Positions 56,225 to 64,000 of a stretch of DNA of 64,000 bases are shown here, in pieces. Within the stretch, counting starts at the first letter, position 1; each line of letters opens with the position of its first letter. A program made the position numbers and the translations under genes. The notes under the pieces were generated by a model. It made no database searches. It had not been told where the DNA came from and saw nothing but the letters and a program-made list of their open reading frames with translations. This DNA comes from Gigaspora margarita (Eukaryota > Glomeromycota > Glomeromycetes > Diversisporales > Gigasporaceae). The stretch spans positions 45,530 through 109,529 of the forward strand of contig WTPW01000325.1 in NCBI GenBank assembly GCA_009809945.1. Reading direction: 5' to 3'.

Positions 56225-58585
56225 ATGAGTAACGAATATTTGAATGATACGGTGTTAGAAGATACTAACATGGGAGGGTCAGAATTCAGTAGTACAGAGA
56301 GTTTAAGCAGCAATGAAGCTTCACCACGGCCTTCAACATCATCACAAACTAACAAGCATGATTTAGTTAAAAGACAAAAAAAAAAAAAANNNNNNNNNNN
56401 NNNNNNNNNNNNNNNNNNNNNNNNNNNNNNNNNNNNNNNNNNNNNNNNAAAAAAAAAAAAAAAAGAAAGACCAGGTGGTAGTCCTGTTAAACCTTTTTTC
56501 AAAACTGAGTTAATTAATAATACAGAATTTTGGATTTGCCGCCACAAAGTTTGTAAAGTAAAATATCAAAAGGTTGGTTCTACTTCGAACTTATGGCGAC
56601 ATATGAGAGGTAAACACCATATTTCGAGGGCTATGATAGAAAGTGGTAGAGTAAAAATCGTGACAAAAAATAATGATAAATGTGAATTTGCCGTAATGGC
56701 TGAATCCTCACAATCAACAATCGTACAAGTATTTAATAAAATAAAAAAATATCCTTTTAATCATCCCAAACAGAAAAAACTTGATAGCAATACTGCCGCC
56801 TTTATTGTTGAAGATCTTCAGCCTTTTTCGGTTCTTCAATCACAGGCGTTCAAAAGAATAATAGAGGACCTTAATGTCCAAGCCAATGTACTTAGTATAG
56901 ATCGCTTAAAGGAACTTTTTATAAATAGTGAAGATAAAATTTTAAAAAATATTCGCGACTATGCAATTAACGACAATGAAATCAGTAGTGTCTCATTTAC
57001 CACGGATATGTGGACCTCAGATAATGGCGATCCATACATTGGACTTACACTTCACTGGATAAATGATGATTTCCAAATAAAGGAAATAATTGGTAACATT
57101 TCTTACCTTCCATATCCTCATACGGCTGATTGCCTTCTAAATAAAATCGTTGAAATTTTAGACAGTCTTAAACTTAAAAATATAACTGTTTGTTGTACAG
57201 TTGATAACGGGTCAAATATTAAATCATGTTTAGAGAAAATGGAACGAAGATACGGCATATATAAGGTTTTTTGTTTTGGACATACTTTGCAACTTGCAAT
57301 TAACGATTCATTAAAAGAATGTCCCGAAATTACAAATTTAATAAAAAAATGTAAGGATATAGTATCACGTTTTAGTGGAAGTCCAAAACAAAAGCAATTT
57401 CTCTTGGAAGCACAAATGGAAATGGAAGATTGGGATAGACTTCTTTCTGTAATTCAGGATGTTTCTACAAGGTGGAATTCGACGTTCTATCTATTAAAGC
57501 GGTTAACGATTCTTAAACCTGCTCTGTACAAGTATAAGTTACTTTTAGTTGAAGCTAATGACAATAATTTGCTAAAAAATTATGAAAAAAAAGAATTATT
57601 ATCCGACGATTGGGATAAAGTAACCGAATTAGTAAAATTGTTGCATCCATACGAAATTATTACTAAAAAATTATCAGGTTCGCAATATCCAACACTTTCA
57701 CAAGCGTGGTTTGCAATTAATTTTATTAAGACGAAACTTAATTGTGCTAAAACAAATGATATTAATATTCAAAAGTTTCGAAACTCCCTTTATAAATCGA
57801 TACAGGCATAATTTTTTCTATTTTTAAAAATTTTTTTTTGGGAAATTCAATTTTCGCCTAGGTTAAAGTCACCCAATAAATCATTTATGTAATTAAAATT
57901 ATTAGCATTAAGTAATATTTCAGGTGACTTTAACTTGGGTAAAAATAAAATTTTCTGTTTTTTTATTGTTATTTTTTTGTTGTTATTTTTTTTTATTTCT
58001 TTTTTTTTTATTTTTTTTTAGACACGATTTTTGGAACCATCAAAGCCAATTCGGCTTGCTGCATTTTTTGATCCAAGAACCAAAGACATGCCAATATTTA
58101 CTGAGGATGAAAGAAATCGTACTATTTTAGAAGCACGTGTTGAATTCGAATTAATTGCTAACTCTCATGAATTAGACACTTCATCAGATACTGAAAGTCA
58201 AATAGATTTGACACTATCTAGTAACAAAATAAATGACGAGGACATTTTTGCTCTCGAAACAGATACCAGTTCTCAAGAACAATCAAATCAACAGGATAGT
58301 ATCAACCGTGAGTTTAATAAATACCTTTTATTGCCAAAGGCAACAAGTGAAACTGACATACTTCGGTGGTGGGCATTACGAAAAAATGATTATTCAATAC
58401 TTGCGAAGCTTGCTCGCAAGTACTTAACTATACCGGCAACTTCGGTGCCATCTGAGCGCCTTTTCTCATCCGCAGGCCTTACCATTACTGACAATCGTAC
58501 ACGTCTCGATCCTCAATTTGTTGGGTCAATCTTGTTTCTTAAGGTGGCATTAAAACTTTGGCCAGCCTCCTACGTTTTTNAATAG
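56225..58585 (+). CDS. hAT transposase (ZBED type)
   Basis: It would cut and paste the surrounding element. From the ATG at 56225: a Ser/Thr-rich N-terminus, a poly-Lys stretch interrupted by 59 Ns (56,390-56,448), a BED finger (FWICRHKVCKVKY, then NLWRHMRGKHH), and the RNase H-like core with FTTDMWTSDNGDPYIGLTLH, CCTVDNGSNIKS, FCFGHTLQLAIND and QDVSTRWNSTFYLLKRL. The first frame stops at 57,811. The second part starts after TTTTAG at 58,021 and has LAAFFDPRTKDM, then the dimerisation domain TDILRWWALRKNDY and TIPATSVPSERLFSSAGLTI. Both parts are in phase if CAG at about 57,807 is followed by a GC-AG intron, but that interval also holds a MITE-like hairpin. A stop follows at 58,583. It is possibly functional but unproven. 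Confidence 0.85.
57835..57960. repeat. Inverted repeat within the transposase gap
   Basis: TTCGCCTAGGTTAAAGTCACC is mirrored by GGTGACTTTAACTTGGGT some 60 bp later, with T- and A-rich shoulders. It may be a MITE inserted in the gene or in its intron. Confidence 0.6.
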
Positions 58586-59488
58586 GTAAAAAAAAATTTT
58601 TTTTGAGTTAACTTCTTGAATTGATTAATCATCAGTTCAAAAATATTATTAGAAATTGAGCCAAATGCTGAATTCGCACTAAGAAGTAAAGAAGCAACTT
58701 ATCGTATAATAGAAATCGCCTAGAGGTTTGAAATCGCCTGGAGGTTTAAAATTGCCTAGAGATTTAAAATCATCTGGAGGTTTAAATAAAATCGCCGGGT
58801 TTAAAAAAATAAAAAAAAAACATAATTATATTAGGTGTGGAAATTTTAAAAAGGAGCGAAAAAGTGTGATTGATTGAATTAGAGATCTGCTAGTATTTTA
58901 TATCTGAAATCTCTTATTCAAAGGACAATAAACAATAAATAAATATTTTATATATAAGTAAAATAATAACAATTCTTNNTAATGGATAAATATGTAAATC
59001 NTTTGTTTTTAATATTTAAATATTAATCGGGTACGTAAAGTATAAATCGATATGAATTAAATAAATTTTGGTCAAAATTTATTAATCCACGTTCTAACCC
59101 GTTTGACCCGGGTCAGATCAAAATTTGACCCGTGACCCGTCAGGTCGGGTGACCCGTACGGGTCACCCGACCCGGGTAAGATCCCTAAACCGAGGTAGTG
59201 AACAAGTTGCCAAAAACATAATTAAAAAAAAAGATCTATATAATATTATAATTTATTCAAAAAATAATTTTACATTTTGGGTTTATTAAAAATAAGGCAA
59301 CTTTATAATAAATTTATAAGTTTCAATATTATATTTTTGAGTTTCGGATTATAGGGTTGGGTTTCGGATTATAGTTTCGGGGTTTCAGGTTTCGGAGTTT
59401 TGGTTTTTTTAAAAAAATCTGAAACTAGTTTCAGATTAGAACCGTTCCGAAACTAGTTTCGGGTAGGTTTCGTTTCGATGCCATGTTT

Positions 59489-59760
59489 GGTCAGCAATAC
59501 ACACAAAAGGCAGATATTTATAGTTTAGGCGTTATTATGGCTGAAATATCAACTGGAAATGGCCTTATAATGGATATAAATATTATACAAAGCTTGGAAT
59601 AAAAATTAGTAAGGGATTACACCCAGAATTTGCTAATGGAACACCTGATTGATACATTAAATTGGCTAAAAAATGCATGGATTCAAATCCGCATAACCGA
59701 CCTTCCGCTGAATACATTAATTCAAAAAATTAATCAATGGAAATAATTTTAGAATCAGAA
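59489..59760 (+). pseudogene. Protein kinase relic, downstream part
   Basis: It continues from 54,737: GQQYTQKADIYSLGVIMAEI is subdomain IX (DxYSLG), then after a frameshift near 59,595 KISKGLHPEFANGTPD and KLAKKCMDSNPHNRPSAEYI, the subdomain XI Arg block. The catalytic loop and ATP site are not in the window. A TGA replaces one residue after GTPD. Kinases of this kind are TKL-like and very numerous in Rhizophagus relatives, often fused to repeat domains. The copy was dead or died after transposon entry. Confidence 0.85.
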
Positions 59761-60404
59761 ATTTTAGTAGATTAAGAACTTAATATAAAAAAGAAATTTA
59801 TTGATACTAATAGTATATTCAAAGAAATATCACTAAAATTTTTATTAATATTTCAGAATAAAGGTACGAATTATTTTATACGTTCAATGCTTTGTACTTA
59901 ACAGTTAAGCATTGATTTATTGTTTCATTAGTGTTTCGAAACTAATTGCAACTCTTGAACTCTCAGATGACATTAACGATTTTATGTTAGGTTTGCAATG
60001 TTTGTTTTAAACAAACCTTTTTACAACTACTATTTTTTCAAAGTTAAAGATAATGTAATTCTAAGCATGTTTGCCTGAGTTCTCAATTTATGTCATTTAA
60101 AATTGTTAAAATTTTGCGAATTTAAAAACCACATATGTCGATATTATATATGGTTATGTTTAGCATTAATTAGTTCCAGGAACATTTTTAATAAATTGTC
60201 ACTTACGTGATGTTGCTAAATGACCAGTTAGTGTAATGAAAAAACATACACATGACAAAAACATTACAAGGTTTTAATTAATAAGATACCTGAGCGATGA
60301 ATATAAAAGTAACTCAATATATTTTTAGCACATATGTACATAAATTCAGAATAAAGCTTAAATAGCAATGCATACATCTAATTGTGATTGAAAGTGATTT
60401 AATG
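59761..60404. other. Gene-free stretch after the kinase relic
   Basis: It may hold the last decayed codons of the kinase gene up to about 59,870 (AATATTTCAG at 59,848 looks like a splice acceptor). Nothing else is recognisable. Confidence 0.3.
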
Positions 60405-61235
60405 TTAATAGATAGGATTTAGGCATACTACTGGTAGTACTTTGTACTACATGGTGACACTATTTAAGGCTAGTTATTGACTAATTTTAATAATAAAAAA
60501 ATCTATTAAAATATTTTTGCAATATACTTTAGGTAAATTGCATTATGTAAAAAAATATCATAACTTTAAATAGTCTTTTAAATTTTTTAGAGACCTTTGA
60601 AACTTGGCTATTTTTAGCCATTTTGCTAGTAATTTTACTTATAAATTTTATATTAAAAATTATGTTAAATTTTTTAAATTTTTAAACTTATATTACTCTT
60701 AATATATTAGCTTAAATGTTGATAAATTTTATAAATTAGAATTAAAAGTTTGTTTTTAACAACTTCTGATAAATTTAAACAAAATTTATTTAATAAAATT
60801 TTTTTAAAATTATGGTTAAAAACTAAAGAACCTATATGAAATACTAAAATAGTAACAATTTTCAACTAACAACTTACAAACCTTTATAGTAGAAATAATA
60901 TATAACTAATAATAAAACTTTTAATATAGTAAGCTATAAACATTTTTATATAATTTAAATTTAAATTTACTAATTCCATTAAAAAAATTTATAAAAAATT
61001 TAGTATTTATAGTGTACTACACGTAGTACATTTGAAGCAACAAAAAATAGCAGTTACAAAGGAATTTTTTTTAAAAAAGTTTATTATTAATATTAAAAAA
61101 ATTCTGCCAAACTAAACTATAGCATTAATCAGATTTTGTATATAAAAATTATTTATATATATAATTTTCTAGATTTTTAACCTATTCTTCTAACTGTACT
61201 ACCAGTAGTCTTTAGGCCTAAATCCTATCCATTAA
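60405..61235. mobile_element. 831-bp TIR element with GGATAGGATTTAGGC ends
   Basis: TTAATAGATAGGATTTAGGC, then ACTACTGGTAGTAC, is mirrored by the complement of TTAATGGATAGGATTTAGGC at the right. TGTACTACACGTAGTACA-like palindromes lie near 60,444 and 61,012. The interior is very AT-rich and non-coding. Confidence 0.7.
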
Positions 61236-61354
61236 TTTAAAAATATTTTATATATACAACCCAAAATTGATAATATTTGGGGTCGCTCAAGTCTTTGATG
61301 ATCAATGATTATTTTATCAGCCCAATAAGAGTCCGACAAAAAAAAAAAAAAAAA

Positions 61355-61516
61355 AAAATAACCCGAACCCAAACATGTTCGCGAACTTCAAGCCAAATCG
61401 AATGAAATTTTCCAATCTGGTTCAGGGTTGGCAACATTGTGTCCGAATTCAGGCTCGGGCTTGGTTCAGATATGACCTGAATATGGTTCGGGCCGAACCT
61501 GAACCTTGGAGCCCTA
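61355..61516. mobile_element. Fragment of a GGTTCAG-type element
   Basis: AACCCGAACCCAAACATGTTC, CTTGGTTCAG and GGGCCGAACCTGAACC, ending GGAGCCCTA at 61,516, resemble the ends of elements G and H. An A-run precedes it. No left end was found. Confidence 0.5.
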
Positions 61517-62579
61517 AGCTAGTAACTGTGTAATTTATTAATACACCCTGACCATTAGTATTAGTTAAGGACATAACAAAAGCTATCCAAATCTAGATGA
61601 TAAATAAATGAGATATAACTTCACTAATAAGTTTTCTTTTAAGATTAAACTAACCTAAAAAGTATTAAGCAAACAAAATCTAGCTTAGCTCGGTAAAATT
61701 ACTTGGAAGGTACAGCAGATAAATAATCAGAAGATTTATATGGAAAACTCAGAAACCCTTAAATAGACAATAACTAACATTGTATATTTGAATAGTGTAT
61801 GCTTGTGACATAAGGTAATTGACATCAGTACGGAAGTGCTAGGTTTAGTAAGTATAATGATGAATCGTATGATTTATGTCGATTTGATTTTATGGGTGAT
61901 GGTAAGTATGAGAACATAGATAATGGCTATATAAACGGAAAATGTAAATTAATTTGTCCACATTGTCTTCGCTGCTAGTTTGATGCAAGACCAGTTTTGT
62001 CATTAATACCATCAATAACCACTAAGAAGAACAAGGAAAGTTTAAGAGTTGGGAAATAGACCTTGTTGACTAGTTATGGATAATGGCCCGGACGAACAGT
62101 TCGGATATTTGGAATAAGGAGTTGCATAGCCCGCAATAGATTAGTAGAGTAAACAAGTGAAGTAAACGAATAAAATAGGCGAACTCGATGCTATAGAAAA
62201 GGTTGAACAACGAGGAGAGATCCCACATTGTGTATTCCGTAGTTGTATTTGTTTTTGTGTTTGTATGATCGAGTGATAAATAGGAATTGCATATTTGGGC
62301 GGTTTAGCCACCCAGGTTCAATAAAAATTAGAAAGATAACATTTCAAGTTGTTGTTTTTTTTTTTTAAATTTATAATTAAAAATTTGGTAAATTTTCTTT
62401 TAAGTACTATAATCACTCAATAAATATAAGAATGTTGGAATGGATGAATTAGAATAAATTACTATATTTATGAGTCTTTTCCATACTCTACTCCAGACTA
62501 CACATATATTAGGAATGCACTTAACAAATTAGAACAAATACATATTTATAATACATAAATGAGCTATACTTCCATCACT
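61517..62579. other. Intergenic region 3' of the transporter gene
   Basis: No gene was recognised. Slightly higher GC at 61,930-62,340 and peptide-like short frames suggest a decayed gene or unannotated exon, but none could be supported. Confidence 0.3.
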
Positions 62580-64000
62580 TCAATCTATTATTATTTCGTC
62601 ACCAACCAAGTAAACATAAAATAAAGCTCCAATAATATAGGACAAAGAGCACATATACCAAATAATATCCCAATCATCACCAGTAATTTCTAATATCCAC
62701 CCTGTTAATGAAACCGCAAAAAAAGCTGGGATCACCCCACAAGTAGCTGCTAAGCCATATATTGCGCCCGAATATTTTGGTGCAATATCCATCTATAATT
62801 GACAAGTGTTTATTTTTATATTAAATAAATGAATGAATATTAATTAATTAATCAATTAACTAAACTCAGTATAATTAATTAATTAAACTCAGTTTTAATT
62901 AATTACCTGAGATACATGTATACTTGGAATTAGGAACGAATATAATGCAAATCCAATTGTCATTATCAATAATCCTTGAAGCGAAGTTTTTGCCAAATAT
63001 GCTACCTATAAATTATGTATAAAGGTTAAATAAACAAAATCAAATAAATAATAATAATAATAATAATAATAATAAACTAAATATAACGACAAGATGTAGG
63101 ATTGGTAGATGAAAAAATTTGGGATCTTGATTTGAATATACAAAAATTTATTATATTTTTATCGTAAATTCTAATGTTAATTCCTAGCATAACTTTAAAG
63201 TAATAGCCGCAAAAAAATTTCAAACTTCATATTGAAATATTTAAATTCCAACATCGGCCAATTACTGCACATCAACAGTCGACAAAAACTTGAAATCTTG
63301 TTCATGCTTACAAGTAAAAGTGATATTGATATTCCAAGAAATCCAATTAGATTAACAGACCTTCTTACAGTTAAAACACGAATTTTTAACTGATAAATTG
63401 CATAATCACTGATATAACCGGATATAAGTCCCATTATAATGTACAAAAGGTAAGGTAAAGCTAAAAATTTAAAATTTATAAAATTTATTAATATAATAAT
63501 GTAATATTAATAGTATACGTAATGTTAATAGTTTTTTACCAGCGTAATATCCAATTAAATTAATGTCTACATGAAAATGTTCATAATAAAATATTGGCAA
63601 CCAATTAAGCAGAATATAAAACCCCCAAGAATTAAAAAAATGACCAAGCAACATTGCCCACACTTCGCGACGAGAAAATATTAATTTCCAAGGAATTTTT
63701 TGTTTATTATCTTCTGAATAAGAACTTGATTTACTTTCTAAAATCCAATCTAATTCTTCTTTGCTGATTCCCGAATAATCTCTAGGATAACTTTTCCCAT
63801 AAAAATACCAAATAACAGTCCAAATAAAGGTAACAATTGCAAATACCCAAAAAATGCTTTCCCAACCAAATTGGCTTGAAGCCAATATATTTGAAATTGG
63901 CATTGCGATTGTCAAACCAATAAAAATAGAAACATACATTGTCGAAACCGCTCTAGATCGTTCTTTAGGTGGAAACCATTTTGTGATTAAAGATACAATA
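62580..64000 (-). CDS. SLC17-like major facilitator transporter, partial (5' end outside window)
   Basis: Four exons are visible: 64,000-63,540, 63,460-63,312, 63,005-62,907 and 62,792-62,580. Each intron starts GT and ends AG, and the phases join without a stop. The first visible residues, LITKWFPPKERSRAVSTMYV, are the MFS loop signature typical of the SLC17/anion-cation symporter group. A central loop (SSSYSEDNKQKIPWKLIFSR) precedes transmembrane segments such as EVWAMLLGHFFNSWGFYILL. The VSQMDIAPKYSGAIYGLAAT motif and a hydrophobic C-terminus ending VYLVGDEIIID match the family's end. It is an integral membrane carrier of organic or inorganic anions; the substrate cannot be deduced. It is apparently intact. 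Confidence 0.9.
63046..63076. repeat. (AAT)n microsatellite in transporter intron
   Basis: About ten AAT units lie in the intron between the second and third visible exons. Confidence 0.9.

Larger units (their letters stand above)
55581..59187 (+). mobile_element. Complete-looking hAT element with ACCCGGGTC ends
   Basis: TAGGGATATTACCCGGGTC (55,581) is mirrored by GACCCGGGTAAGATCCCTA (ending 59,187). AACCGAGG flanks both sides exactly (55,573-55,580 and 59,188-59,195). Subterminal GACCCGGGT repeats lie inside both ends. The 3.6-kb element carries a BED-finger transposase in the plus direction. Confidence 0.92.
54738..59488. mobile_element. CGAAACC-rich TIR element splitting the kinase
   Basis: The ends ACAATGATGGCACCGAAACC and, on the other strand, AAACATGGCATCGAAACG match. 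GGTCAGCA flanks both sides exactly (54,730-54,737 and 59,489-59,496). Subterminal CCGAAACC/GGTTTCGG units, including TTCGGATTATAG, fill 54,745-55,045 and 59,335-59,475. Without the inner hAT it would be about 1.1 kb and non-autonomous. Confidence 0.85.

Noticed and set aside
56218..56547. Minus-strand frame with a poly-Phe/N stretch
   Set aside because: It is the reverse complement of the transposase poly-Lys region.

Overview
The window is AT-rich eukaryotic DNA that looks like a fungal genome dominated by transposons. The supporting signs are short phase-compatible GT-AG introns, a tandem TPR protein, a decayed tyrosine-kinase-like (TKL-type) kinase relic, ZBED-type hAT elements and I/Tad-like LINEs. 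Together these fit an arbuscular mycorrhizal fungus such as Rhizophagus. That assignment is inferred from gene-family flavour, not from a database search.

Only a few host genes are visible. A TPR repeat protein lies on the minus strand (39.7-41.4 kb). A two-exon gene for a small secreted cysteine-rich protein lies on the plus strand (45.5-46.2 kb). An SLC17-like MFS transporter lies on the minus strand and runs off the right edge (62.58-64.0 kb), with four visible exons whose phases all agree. A protein-kinase pseudogene is split by transposons (54.4-54.7 and 59.5-59.8 kb).

The left half (about 1-27.6 kb) is a LINE graveyard. Three copies of one EN-RT-RNase H family (here LINE-A) are present: A1 at 1.0-9.0 kb minus, A2 at 17.0-19.6 kb minus, and A3 at 21.6-27.6 kb plus with a poly(A) tail. 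A second family (LINE-B, 9.88-17.0 kb minus) is inserted in A2 and flanked by a perfect 16-bp target-site duplication. A tRNA-headed SINE with its own 16-bp duplication lies at 20.9-21.6 kb.

The middle (27.6-38 kb) is made of palindromic and terminal-inverted-repeat elements nested in one another. It includes two large non-autonomous elements with TAG-type ends, 8-bp duplications and GGTTCAG-rich subterminal sequence. A perfect 245-bp direct repeat touching a lone N is probably an assembly artefact. The right half contains two deeply nested hAT stacks. One (47.2-54.0 kb) holds a dead hAT transposase. The other (54.74-59.49 kb) splits the kinase and carries a nearly complete BED-finger hAT transposase. 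No rRNA, CRISPR array, prokaryotic operon or functional tRNA was seen.
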